Part shown: one piece after another, positions 27,424 through 39,238 of the stretch
Numbering within the stretch: position 1 is the stretch's first letter
How the letters are laid out: the number at the start of each line of letters is the position of its first letter
From: Paramecium tetraurelia
Taxonomy: Eukaryota > Ciliophora > Oligohymenophorea > Peniculida > Parameciidae
Reading direction: 5' to 3'
Length of the DNA stretch: 64,000 nt
Assembly: GCF_000165425.1 (NCBI RefSeq)
Contig: NW_001799633.1
Location: forward strand, 128,299 to 192,298
Position numbers and translations under genes: made by a program
The notes under the pieces: generated by a model
Database searches by the model: none
Told to the model about the DNA's origin: nothing
Seen by the model: the letters and a program-made list of their open reading frames with translations, nothing else

Positions 27424-29009
27424 ATGAATAATTATACAATTATTAGTCCAAATAGAGGATTTCAACTCAAAACACAATCACAAATTCAAAATTATGATCA
27501 ACAAAAACTTAGACAAATAATACTAAAGGAATTTTTATAAGGAAGATTATTATCTCAGAATGTTTCCAATTTAATATTGCTCCAAACACCCGATTAACTA
27601 TATTCAGAAATAGTGTTATTATGGTATCTGAGAAAGGAAATCTCATAAGTTGAAGCTCAACAATTTATAAGCAGAAGTGATCCTAACTTATTTCCTTTCT
27701 AATTCATGTCATTTTTAGTGAATCCCTAAATTAAATTTCCTCTTCTTAATCTAATCTTTAGTGCATAAAATAGTTAATTCCTGAATTCATCCCTAGATAT
27801 CGTGTTGATGAATTATTAAACTAAAAAGGAAGTGCTATCGGTTTCACTAAGTTTTGATGAATAAATACAATAACATGAGCTCGATTTGATATTACAATAC
27901 TATCCTAAATTGAGCCTCTTGGTATCTTATCATTTAAGAATCAATCCAAAATTTGAAGATTTGAGCATCTTTGATACAAATTTAATAGCGTTTACCATTA
28001 AAAGATCATAAACAATTAACAAAGGCATCGAGGCTCTCCTAAATTACCTATTGGAATGCGATGATAAGAAAAGCATAGTAGATATATTAATTTAGTTGAA
28101 CTTTTAAAATGACACCGTTCTGAACTTAGGAATATTAAAATCTCCTGAAGAAGTTTAATTCAAAGAAGAATATATATTTTTTGAGAAATGGACACAAACT
28201 AAAAGTTTTAATGAAAAAATATGGGGCAGATTCACTTCTTTAGTCAATCAAAAAATGATCAAACTTGATAATTAAGAATTCACTGTCAATAATCTGAACT
28301 TTGCTCAGCCACTCCTCATTAAAGCTCTATTCTCTTTAGTAAAAAGACACACAAGCAATTTCATCATTGAGAATGCTATCAATAAGGAAATCAAGATGAA
28401 ATAAAATCTATTTCTAGATTATCCAGAATTCTTTAAAGTGTTTTTTATTGATTACTCTTCACTCCTAGATCCAAATTACAACATGTAAGTAAATTGATTG
28501 AATTTTAGGTTAATTTTAGATTCTTTAAATGTCATACTTACCCATATTGAAAGAACTACAAAATAACCAATTATATAGCATTTAGTATTTATCAATATGA
28601 TTTATAGAAATTACTTCTGTGTTAATTTTTAGTACAATGTATATCAAAAATGGTGGATCCTTAAAAGATAGAGATTAGCATATATTAATTTATTCAATAA
28701 TTGCTTGCTAAAGATAAGAATTTGAACTTCCAATTTGCTGCAACCCTGAAGTTGGATTAAATCGAAAAAGCAGTAAAACACATTGATTGCCTGTTTCTAC
28801 TGCTATCTGATTTAGATCTGCTTTCATAGAAGTTGCATGACAAAGAGCGCTTTTACTTATTTTGTAAATGCCTTTAACAAAAACATAAGAGTGATCTCTT
28901 AGAAAAACCGTTAGAAAGTTATTAAAATGAAAGATAGCAGAAGCACAAATATAATACGAATTTAATAATGAAAAAGAAGGAGGAGAGAGTGATTGCGCAG
29001 TTATTTTGA
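27424..29009 (+). CDS. large helical protein of unknown family, 512 aa
   Basis: ATG at 27424, TGA at 29007-29009. Two introns (24 and 23 nt) leave 1,539 nt. The protein is rich in Leu, Ile, Asn and Gln, looks mostly alpha-helical and has no membrane span. Typical stretches are LYSEIVLLWYLRKEISQVE, LPIWGRF-like IWGRFTSLVNQKMIKLD, and DCLFLLLSDLDLLSQKLHD. The tail is basic (MKKKEERV). A GT-AG alternative around 28990-29017 could bypass the stop, but the frame would then run into the kinesin gene, so I rejected it. Function unknown. Confidence 0.7.
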
Positions 29010-29210
29010 CGTAAGGTGATGCTTAGATCTTGTGAATTAACTATTGTATTATCATTTTAAAATAGTTATGTTTCACAATAATAAATGCTAGTAGGTCGTT
29101 TGGGACTGTAAGGGTATGATCATAGGAGAGGATGCTTACTTGCAATTTTCTAATATTGGGTTTTAATTATATAAATATTATATTATATATATACGTTAAA
29201 TAAATTTTAT

Positions 29211-30800
29211 ATGAAAATCAACCAACCTTTTTAGGTTTTTGTTCGTATACGCTCCCATTCAGATTCAACCAATCCGATCGAAGTTGTTAATGAAAATATA
29301 GTAACTTTTAAATTTAAATATTTAGCTTAGAATATCCAACAAAGAAATGAGTTTTCAGAAAATCTTTACTGAAAATGATTCCAATTTATCAGTTTATGAA
29401 GGAGTATTTATGTTTAATTTAGTAGACTTTATCCAAATTTATAAGCAAAATATTTGAAGGGTTCAATATGACAGTGTTGTGTTATGGAATGACAGGATCT
29501 GGCAAAACGCATACAATGTTTGGGAACTCAAATGTAATGAAATAATAAATTAAAGGATCACTATGGCATAGTCTATTAAGCAGTTAAGGAACTTTTTCAG
29601 CTAAAGAAAAATGGATTTATAAAGATTAGTTTTTACGAAATATATAATGAACAGATAATTGATTTGTTAGAATAAAATGCATAGAATTTGCAGGTTTAGG
29701 AAGACAAGAATGGAGACACTTAGATCCCTGGGTTATCCTAATAATGCATAATTGATGAAGATCATCTTGTTTAATTGATTCAATAAGCACAAAAACGAAG
29801 ATAATTAGCTTCAACTGCTAGTAATTAATACTCTTCAAGATCTCATGCTATTGTGTAGATACAAGTGGTGAATTACGATGAGAAATAAAATATAAAATAT
29901 GATGGCAAATTAATACTTGCTGATTTGGCAGGTAGTGAAAGATGTTACAATTATAAAAATGGAGGCACATAGAAGATTCAATAGGAAGGTTAAAATATTA
30001 ATAAATCTCTTTTGGCTTTGGGTCAATGTATTATGATGTTAAATTAATGTAAATCCCACATTCCTTATAGAAATTCTAAATTGACAAGAATTTTAAAGTA
30101 ATCTCTTAGTGGAAATTCTATGACTCTATTCATAGCATGCGTAAGCAAATAATTTAGTGAGGAAACTGAAAATACTTTGAAATATGCTCAATAAGCATGT
30201 GCTATCAAAACTCAATTGACCTAAGCTATCACTCAGATCTAGATTGAATAACCAAAGAGATCAATATCAATTGAGATTTAGAATCTTGAATAGTAATTGA
30301 ATGGCTATTTTGTAATAAATACTGGGTTGCACAAAAACTTAAATTCATTATATTAGAATGTCTAAAAGGAGCAGGAAACTAAGGTTATTGTTTAAAATGT
30401 GGAGTAGCAAATAGCATCAAATATGAGAAAGTAGAAATTAATAATTAACTAAATTAAAGGACTTATAGTTGAAAAAGAAAACTAAGATAAGTCATTTACA
30501 TATAGAGGATCAGAAGTTAGGTTCTGTGATTTAAGCAATAAGAGCTCTATAATCTCATAGATATAGCCTCATACAGCCGATTAGAGTTGTTAAACTGAAA
30601 GAGTTTAGAGTCCAATCTACCTTGATCTTAAACATGGACGCAACAATTCATAATAATTAATAAACAAGATTGAGATTCATAAAATTCCTGAATCAAAGAG
30701 ATTTTCGAATCCTTTTCTCAGTACTATGGTGCAAGAAGAGAAAACCGCCAAGGATATTCTCTAAGATAGAACTAATAGATTCAAGATTAAACTAAAATGA
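29211..30800 (+). CDS. kinesin-like motor protein, 507 aa
   Basis: ATG at 29211, TGA at 30798-30800. Introns of 25, 19 and 22 nt leave 1,524 nt. The motor domain starts at the N-terminus (QPFQVFVRIRS). It shows the P-loop [14 protein letters not shown], switch [11 protein letters not shown], switch [36 protein letters not shown] and [10 protein letters not shown]. It hydrolyses ATP to move along microtubules. After the motor only ~190 residues remain, with short Gln-rich segments that may form a weak coiled coil, so this is a short kinesin. The subfamily is not assigned. The P-loop has Met where Gln is usual (GMTGSGKT for GQTGSGKT). Confidence 0.92.
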
Positions 30801-31081
30801 AGTAATATACTTACTATTCAATATATATAAATAACATAACTTTGAATAATAGTTCTTGAAGCCTGCCTTAGTACTTTGGTATGGGAAATAATATTTATTG
30901 CAATCCAATATTATTATTATATATTTCTGATTACGATTCAACTTATTGTTCATGCAGGATTCAAATAAGTATAGAACTTGTAAGCAGAGGAGTTCAGTTC
31001 ATAAGAAAGATTAGAAGATTAATTCTGAAAGGTTTTCATTATCAAATATCATTGAAATATAGACGTAGTCTGAATGTTGAT
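30801..31081. other. spacer with an unresolved small exon-like stretch
   Basis: A plus-strand frame begins with an ATG at 30881 and runs in frame into the next gene. Another frame encodes a hydrophilic DSNKYRTCKQRSSVHKKDQK stretch. I could not join either into a gene. It may be a 5' extension of the zinc-finger gene. Confidence 0.3.
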
Positions 31082-31713
31082 ATGAATAATTATACACCTA
31101 AGTAACCTAAATGGGCTGAAAAGACCATTAAAAATATGAACAGATATTCCTTTACTGATCTGAATGAATAAGAAAAGAGGGGATCAACAAGTACAGTAGC
31201 CACATTAGCAACAATGAGCACAGATTTTTATGTTTAGGATGATTATCCAATTGAAGAAATGACTTCTTCAAGTGATGAATCCGAAAGCCATGTAAAATTT
31301 AAAACAGAAATGTGCAAAAACTGGAGTATTTTGGGTAAATGCAATTATGGAAATAAGTGTTAATTTGCACACGGTTAAAATGAAATGATAAATCGATAGT
31401 GTAATCAGAAATACAAATCAAAACTGTGTCGATCTTTCCATTAGGATTATGTTATTAACACTTATTATACATTTAGGTATGCTTTTATGGAGCTAGATGT
31501 CAATTTATTCATGAGAGTAGAAGTGTTGACCAAATCAGAAAAGATTACAAATCTTAAACTTCATTTTATTAGCCTACCCCAAGCTAATTAAGATTGAAAT
31601 CTTTTCAACTCATAACAAGGGATTGGAAATCAGAAATTCCATTGCAAGAGTGTATTAAGCTGTGGAAAACTAAAATATTATTATAAATCAACATATCCTC
31701 AAGTAGTGATTGA
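31082..31713 (+). CDS. tandem CCCH zinc-finger protein (TTP-like), 201 aa
   Basis: ATG chosen at 31082-31084, TGA at 31711-31713. One 26-nt intron lies inside the second finger and leaves 606 nt. Finger 1 is KTEMCKNWSILGKCNYGNKC followed by QFAH. Finger 2 is CRSFHQDYVCFYGARCQFIH. Both have C-x8-C-x5-C-x3-H spacing with a KTE/KSK lead-in, the hallmark of tristetraprolin/Nup-type tandem CCCH proteins that bind AU-rich mRNA. A Ser/acidic stretch lies upstream of finger 1. It is likely a post-transcriptional regulator. The start could lie further upstream because the frame stays open to 30881. Confidence 0.85.
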
Positions 31714-32381
31714 AGATTTAGAAAGGTTTATGATAATTTATTTATTATTTATGATATTAAATCATTTAAGATAATAAATCTCATTTTTTTTAACATCAAT
31801 CTATATAACTCTTTAAATTATTCAAACCTATTTAAATAAAAACATATCTTGTAAAATAAAATCATCATAACCACTAACTATGCAAAAATCGTCGCTTATG
31901 GTCCTATTGCTTCATTAATCCAATGAGATCTATCAATAATTAGGAATATTAAGAAAGTTGTTTGATATTAAATAATTAATAAGATTCACATCATTTTGTT
32001 GATGAATAATAATATTACTTTAAATTTATGGTTTTAAGGATAGAAACTAATATCTCAATATTTTTATCAACTAATTATTGAGAAATTAAAAGGATTGCTT
32101 TGATAAGTTTCATAAATAATTGAAATTTATACTATTTAAGAAGTAAAATTGAAGGAAACACTTAAATTATGAATTTTTGATTAGAAAGTTACTTTTAATT
32201 TAAACAAAGTATTAAGATATTTGTAATTTAATCATTGAAGTAATATCATAATGGATATGGTAGAGAACTCCGATATAAAGTAGGTAATAATATAAAGATA
32301 TTTATCTGTTATTAAAAATGAAAAATGAATAAAATTTATTTACTAAGTATTATTATTAAATATTTAATATAAATCTGATAA
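31714..32381. other. intergenic, ~0.67 kb
   Basis: Very AT-rich with no coding frame seen. Confidence 0.45.
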
Positions 32382-33018
32382 ATGAGACCAAATCCTCGTT
32401 AACAATCAAAAAAAGAATCCAAAAATGTGTAACAACCTCCTCCGCCTCCTCCTCAATCAAAACCAGTTTAAGAAGATAAATAATTCAATCCAGATAATTA
32501 TGTGAGATAAAATTTAAGTCGAGATGAAGTTATTGAATTAAAGGTTAGTAATTATAGAAATTTATCTAAATTTAGAAAGCTTTTGATTTATTTGATGATG
32601 ATGGAAGTGGCACAATTGATCCAGCTGAATTAAAGGGAGCTTTTGAAGATTTAGGACTTAGAGCTCAAAATAAAATGATTTATTAAGTGTTAGGGGAGAT
32701 TGATCAAGACAATTAGGGAGGATTTTCATTTGACAATTTTATCAAATTGGCCACGGCTAAATAAAATTTAAAAGAGACAAGAGGTTCTTTGATGAGAACT
32801 TTCAATTTGTTTGATCTAAATCGTGAAGGTTATCATATTGAGTGACAATAGGTAGGATTACTTGGGATGAATTGAAAAGGGTCTCAGTTGATCTAGGGGA
32901 TGAGTTAAATGATGAGGAAGTTAAAAAGATATTTAGAAAAGCTGATCTTGATGATGATGGTTTTGTTACCTTCGATGATTTCTATAATATGATGACTGGA
33001 AGAGTCTATTATGATTGA
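32382..33018 (+). CDS. centrin-like EF-hand protein, 193 aa
   Basis: ATG at 32382-32384, TGA at 33016-33018. Introns of 32 and 23 nt leave 582 nt. The N-terminal ~50 residues are Gln/Pro-rich with a run of six prolines. Four EF-hands follow: DDDGSGTIDPAE (canonical), DQDNQGGFSFDN, DLNREGRITWDE (split by an intron), and DLDDDGFVTFDD. The linker KAFDLFDDDGSGTID and the spacing match the centrin/caltractin family. Paramecium centrins build the infraciliary lattice and basal-body structures. The Pro-rich N-terminus is unusual. Confidence 0.88.
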
Positions 33019-33172
33019 AGGAATATTATTATAATAAATATAAGTATGAACTTCACAATATACAAAACCCTCTTAACTAAATAATTGTCTATGTCTATAA
33101 TAAATAATAATTTGTAAAAATAATTTTGTTATTTGCAACAAGCTTACAAGGTTTGAATGAATAAATTTTAAT

Positions 33173-36055
33173 ATGTATATAAAAAAATTAAAACACTTAA
33201 TATCAATAACTATAGATGATTATAGAAACGAGATATACAGTGCTTAACACAATTAATTGATTCGTTAAAAAATATGGCCAACTTTTATTGCTTTGGTGAA
33301 ATTTTATGCTATAATTGGAATTATATACGTAATTATTTACAACTCATTATATTTCTCCACTTTTAATAAGCCATTCACAACTTTTTATTTTTATATCTAA
33401 TTCGCTGCTATAGTTTTATATGTAGCTGCAATTGAAAGGATTATTAATTGTATAAGGGAGTCTTATAAATTGACACTTATGATATTCACATTTATTTTGA
33501 TTGAAACATCATTTTAAACATTTTTGATTGAAGTTTATTTGGATAGTGAGGAAGAGAATAGACCATTAACGATTTGTTAGTTGTTTATAAACTTATTACT
33601 TGTATTAGTGATAGTTAGAACAATCAAATTAAGGATTATAATATTACTGAAATTTTATGCTTATTTTTTAGCTAGAGGGATTACATTCCATTTTAAGACT
33701 TTTCAATCTGTAAATATTCTATTTTTCTTAATCTTGATATTATACTTCTGGGATTAGCAATTAATCAATTTAAGCAAAGTTTCACAATTTACTGACCAAA
33801 CTTTGAAAAGTATTCCGAGTGCTGTTTGTGTATTAGATTAGAATTGTTAAGATGTTCTATTTACTAATAATTTTACTAAAAGATTGATACAGTCTTTGAA
33901 TTATGGAGGACTTTCTGGAGGGACAAAATCTATCAATCTAGCACAATAATAAGGATTTCCTTCACAAGAATCGATTTTGAGCTCTAGTTCGGATGAAATA
34001 GTATCATTCTTTGAGAATCTAACTTTGCCATAGTCTGAGGTGAAGGAATAATTTGATCCTAATAGACCTGAATCTAAATTCGACTCTACTGATCAACACT
34101 CAATTAATCTAAATTAAGCTATTGCGTTGATTATGAACTTAGAATAGTAAACCTAAGGAAGCATCTATACATTAAGATGTTAGTATGAGAATTAGAATTG
34201 TGGTGAAGAATATCCAATCATAGTTGAGGCCAGAATTAAAACTAAGTTATAGTACGGTTTTAATAAAAACGCTATTCTCTTAAATCTCTATGATGTATCT
34301 CCTAATTTTAAATCTTCTTATTACAAGAAGCTGAATTAATTTAAAAGTCAGGTAATTCGTTCCATTTCTCATGAATTAAGAACCAGATTAAATGTAATTT
34401 AAGGTTTTTTGCAAGTAATCCAGTGTAATAGCCACAACTACGATAAAGAAATGAATAAGCTATTAAGAGCTGCCTTTAATAATTGCAGAATTCAGAATCT
34501 AATAATTAGTTCAATTATAAATTATAATTTAATAAGAGAGAAAAAGTTGGCCACTAAATAAGATAAATGCAAGTTGATATCTGTAATATAAGAAGCCATA
34601 GATCTATTTTAGGAAGAGGCTGAAATGAAGAACATAAAAATATAATTTTAAAAACAAATAAATTAAGCATAAAATGAAATGTTGGATTATGAGAAATTTT
34701 AAAGCATTATGATCCATATAATTTCAAATAGCATAAAATTTAATAATAAAAGCGGATAAATTTTTATTACAATTACAAAAGAGAATTAGGAAAAGGAAAA
34801 GGATAAATTAATCTTCAATAAGGAGAATGACAAGAAAACTCTATAACCATCTTGTGGTTCTCAATTATACAAAAGTTCTTAGGATGTAAATGAAAGCTCA
34901 TTTCATTTTCCATTAAGAAAAGGGACTGCCTACAAATAACAACTTATAAATAATTCGAGTTCATTTTCGAATGCCTAACCACAACAGACAAATACTCATT
35001 TATATGAATACTATTTAATTGAAATTCGAGACAATGGAATGGGAATTGACCAATAGAAATTAGAAGCAATATAGAATCTGTTAAAAAATGAGGAGAAAGC
35101 ATTTCAAGATCTAGATAGAGATTCTGCTTCAGGAATGATGCTGGGGTTGAGAGCATCAAATGCTTTAATTAAATATATTAGTGGGAAGGAAGAGGACAAT
35201 TATATCACAATAGATTCTGTGTTGGATTAAGGAACTACTGTTTGTATTCATTTGAAATGCAGAATTACTCAATTGACAGAAGGGTTCATGCCTAGTGACT
35301 TATATAATAAAGAGAGTTCATAGATTGAATTGGAAGGGAATATTCCAGATATTGAGAGCCAATCTTATAAATTTAACATCTGGACAGATCCAGATATTAG
35401 CAGTAGAACCAATATGATTAGCAAAACAAAAAAATCTTCATCAAATCAAATGAATATGACTAATAAAAAAGGGAGTGCATAGATGTTCTCTATTAACAAC
35501 ATCTCTAGTTTTTATAAAAATATGGAGGGGAGTCTCTTTAAGAGCATAACTTGCACTTGTGCATAAAAAATAGTAATAGTTGATGACGAACCATATAATT
35601 TATTAGTTTTGGAATCCTTGCTTAAATAATTAGGATACCAATCAATCAAAGCCGATAATGGAAAGTAATGTGTTCAACTGATTGAAAGCAGCATATCTCA
35701 GTTTGATGAACATAAATGTCTAGGCTTCAAAGCAATTATTATGGATTATCAAATGCCAATTATGAATGGATAGCAAGCGACTTAAAAATTATAGGCTATA
35801 TTTTAAGTTTCGCCTAGAATCCAAATTCCTATATTTGGATTGACAGGATTTTCGGGAGAGGATGATTTAATCAATTTAATAGATGCTGGAATGAAATAAG
35901 TCTATATCAAACCTATAACTCTAAAAACATTGGAAGAAATGATAAATAATTTAAATTTAGTAGAATGTAAAGACACTCCACGCCTATCTTCGAGGCAATT
36001 TTAATGTTTCGAATTAAATTATGCAGAGGATTTAGAATAGTTAGCTCATGAATGA
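33173..36055 (+). CDS. membrane hybrid histidine kinase, 960 aa
   Basis: ATG at 33173-33175, TGA at 36053-36055, 2,883 nt with no intron. The first ~200 residues hold about five hydrophobic segments (sensor membrane region). The dimerisation/phosphoacceptor motif SISHELRTRLN is near residue 400. N-box-like MIHIISNSIKFNN and G1 box RDNGMGIDQQK follow. The G2 region reads SGMMLGLRASNAL rather than a clean G-x-G-L-G. The C-terminal receiver has the acidic pair VDDEP (about 803), the phosphoacceptor Asp in IIMDYQMPIMNG (about 857) and the Lys in YIKPI (about 912). Expected role: phosphorelay from a membrane sensor to its own receiver. Histidine kinases are rare in eukaryotes but known in ciliates. 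Confidence 0.93.
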
Positions 36056-36074
36056 TAGTTATTAATTAATTTAT

Positions 36075-36446
36075 ATGTAAATTAGTAATAATAGTTAACA
36101 GTTAGCACTCACAAAGATTCAGAACACCGCATTTAATGTCTAATATTCTCCTTTTAGACTTCTAAATATCAAATACACAGAAGCCACCACTCAAAGGTTG
36201 ATTGAAGAACCTATCAATTCTATCCATGCATTTTAAATCCAGAGTAGTAACTATTAAGAGCACTTCAATACAAAAAATAGTAAACAACCTAAAGGGCCAA
36301 AGGAATCAGTGAAGGTTATATCAATTGATTTAAAACTTTAAAAGAAAAGATTTAGAACATCGTCAAAAGAGAATCTATCAGATTATCAAAAGAAGTTAAT
36401 CAATGATATATAAAAAATCGAAAAAGAAATCCTAAATCTCAGTTGA
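36075..36446 (+). CDS. small hydrophilic protein, 123 aa, unknown
   Basis: One intronless frame of 372 nt, ATG at 36075-36077 and TGA at 36444-36446, only 19 nt after the histidine kinase stop. The sequence is hydrophilic and Gln/Lys/Ser-rich. It ends in a likely short coiled coil (NLSDYQKKLINDIQKIEKEI). No family recognised. The tight spacing to the upstream gene is normal for this genome and does not imply an operon. Confidence 0.6.
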
Positions 36447-36806
36447 TTCCATAAATTTTTATTTACAACATATTATATATTGATTTTAATTTAATCAAAT
36501 TAATAGATCCACTTATTCTCTTGTTTAATAGAATAATTTACGAATTATTATTGATATTTATAAATATTATATATAGCTATTTTTTAATATTTCGATATGA
36601 AAACATAAGAAGCAAGATATCTTCTATATTGTTTATAATAGTGATTGGTGTTTGGTGTTTGTTTCAATATGAATACTCATATAAATTGATGTCTTACTCA
36701 AATCATAGTTTCCTAGACTAGGTACTGATTCTTAATAATTAACAAAAATCTAATCCTGCCATTTACTATAAAGGATGTCCTTCATCGGGAACTAACTTAA
36801 ATATTT

Positions 36807-38354
36807 TCACATTTTACCAAAATCAAAATCTTCTCCTTGATTCATTGTCAATCTTGACAATCTTCTATTACTGGATAATTAAGATTACACTTTCAGATCT
36901 AATTCACTTTAGGATCTTAGTTCAATTATAGTTTTAAGAGATGGAAGAATTACTTTTTTTTTTTTTACAACGTTCAATTATTTTATTTTACTCTTTATAT
37001 TTACAAACCAATGGTGCATCATACAATCAAATATTGAAATTCTCTTACCTATTATGTATAGATATAATACTAGGATTTTATTCTAGCAATTTTATCAATA
37101 AATCTAATTCACTTAGACTTATATTTTTCTCAGCTTGCTAATCCAAATTTGAAAGTTACTCAACAGATTATTATTAAGTTTTAATTTCATGTAATATTTT
37201 TATTTTGTTCATATCGATTTCATATATTTCAAAGTGCTTTTCATTAGGTAATTATTTTGGGAATGCCATGAAATATAATAACACTCCTAAGCTATACAGA
37301 TCTGAAGTAATATTGGGAGGAAAACCCAAATAAAATTCTGGGGCTATGAATCCTTCCACTTATCTATTCAAAATCCAATCTAATTTGTCATTCATTCTAT
37401 ATTACTATAATTATCATGAAATTATGTACTTTAAAAGATAAATTGATGAGAAAGATCTATAAAAGTTGGTTGTTAGTGTTGATTATTATATTTAGAGGGT
37501 TCAAATTTCCATGATAGAATTAATGCTAATCTAGAAATTTCAAGGTTTATAATATCTAGTAAATTATCTATATTATAAACAAAAGCTCATACTGATGCAA
37601 TTTAGACTTCATGCAATTAGTTTTTTTAAATTAAACTATAAAGAGATTCGCCTTTAAAATGCTCAAACAAAATAAACAAGTAGGAATCATCCTCGTAAAC
37701 CCTCCTTAATTATAATAGATTCTAATGTTTAACAGATCTTAACATTTGTATTTCGTTGTGAACAATTTCTTCTATTTCAGGACACTAATCAAAATCTTCC
37801 ATTTTATATATTTGCGCTGTAAATTAAACATTGTTCTATAATCAAACCAATATTCATACAGTCTTTTTATAACATTGATAGACTCCTGGAAGCATTCGAT
37901 CAGTTAATTTGTATTTACCAAAAAAATCATTTAATTTACAATATTATTTCATCAATTTATACCAATTTCTATATTAAATAAATTATGAAAAAAACAAATA
38001 AGTATTCCCGAAATTATTAGAAATGATAAATCCATAGGTCTTAGCCTCTTTATATTATATTTATTCTTTTTGTAATGTGCAATTGCTTAGAATCAAATGA
38101 GTATAAGTTTTATCTGATTGACAAATTAGTATATTTGGATAGATGTGAAATAACTTTTCTTCAAACTCTTGTTTTTAAATATCATACGAAAATATAAATC
38201 CTGATTGTAGCTAAGCAATCTATGATATTTTTTTCACATAATCCTCTCCAATCTCCTTTAAATTTTAACCTTATAAGTCTTTTGTAGAAAATTTCCCCAC
38301 CAAGTTTAGAAGCCAACTTACTTAATTTTGTGATTGAAGATCTGTACTTTTCAT
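36807..38354 (-). CDS. PH-like/kinase-fold protein, probable pseudokinase, 483 aa
   Basis: ATG is the complement of 38352-38354; TGA is at 36807-36809. Introns of 24, 25, 25 and 22 nt leave 1,452 nt. Residues 40-165 form the PH-like module shared with the 14.9 and 16.5 kb kinases. The kinase fold is clear (LRSVKHQNLLQLRRVYEDDS, LFILFEHFKGESLYSLIQK, GFIAPEFYLGFPPNITSDLY, RISIFDCMMHHWF). The catalytic loop reads YHGNLNPLNIII, so HRD is H-G-N and the catalytic Asp is lost, and DFG is replaced by INLSF. The VAIK lysine position reads AQIYKM. Phosphotransfer is unlikely and a regulatory role is inferred. Misleading hydrophobic plus-strand ORFs at 36.5-37.1 kb are its shadow. Confidence 0.85.
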
Positions 38355-39238
38355 TAGAAATTATTTAAATAATATTTTGTTCTTTTTTAGGTGAGAATAA
38401 TTAATGAAATAAGTAAATATAAAAAGCCAATAATAACTATAAATCTAAGATCTTCTTCCAAACAATTAAATTATTTATTTAATAACATGACTAAACACTA
38501 TGTAATGATTGATTTTCTTAATATAGATATAATTAATTGGAACAATAAGAATTAAAGAAAATTTTTTCAATTGTTCTTGACAAAATGCAATATCTCATTT
38601 ATAAATAATCATCATTTCAAAAGGGGAAGGATAAGTATAACCACTTTAGGTGATATTATTTAAAATAGAAACACCCATTAACTAGATATGAATAAAAAGG
38701 TAAAATTTTGAAACCACTATAAGAATAATCAACCATGATTGGGATTAATTATAACATAAAAATCAGAATTCTTTAGAGACTTTCTCTTTAAAAGATTTAA
38801 TTTATTGCAGAGTTCACTCTTTCGAATGAATAACATTAAAATCCTTTTTAAAATTAAATTCAATTTTGAGTATAGAAAAAAATAATACGAATAAGATGGT
38901 AGATATTACAAAATATTGAAATCAATCAAAAAATGATCATGTTCATATAAGAAATTGAGAATCATACCAAATTCAGACAATTTGATTCATTTTGTTGGAA
39001 CCAAACCATAGAGCGAGATCTATTTTGGAAATATATAATTTTGTTAAAGTTTCTGTTTGTACATTTCATTTTGAAAAACTTACTTAATTTTATATGGAGG
39101 AGATGAATATTCACTTATTATAATTAACGTCGAAATTATAAATAAGGCTGTAGAAAAGGATTACATAAGTCCTGGTAAATTATAATTTATTTTAATGATT
39201 TAAATTTTAATCCTAAATTTAAAATAAATAAAATTAAT
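38355..39238. other. 0.9 kb spacer with possible decayed coding stretches (-)
   Basis: The minus strand shows protein-like stretches, for example KIDLALWFGSNKMNQIV near 39.0 kb and KSELCNKLNLLKRKSLKNSD near 38.8 kb. They sit in different frames, broken by TGA codons, with only one plausible intron. I could not build a gene. A decayed gene is likely. Confidence 0.3.

Noticed and set aside
29007-29230. Read-through joining the 27.4 kb unknown gene to the kinesin in one frame
   Set aside because: It needs loss of the TGA at 29007 by an atypical GTGATT intron, and the kinesin has its own ATG and family-typical N-terminus.
36521-37141. Hydrophobic plus-strand ORFs that extend under code 6 into an apparent ~500-residue membrane protein
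   Set aside because: The minus strand encodes a spliced kinase-fold protein with conserved motifs across the same DNA; the plus-strand frame lacks an ATG and is its shadow.
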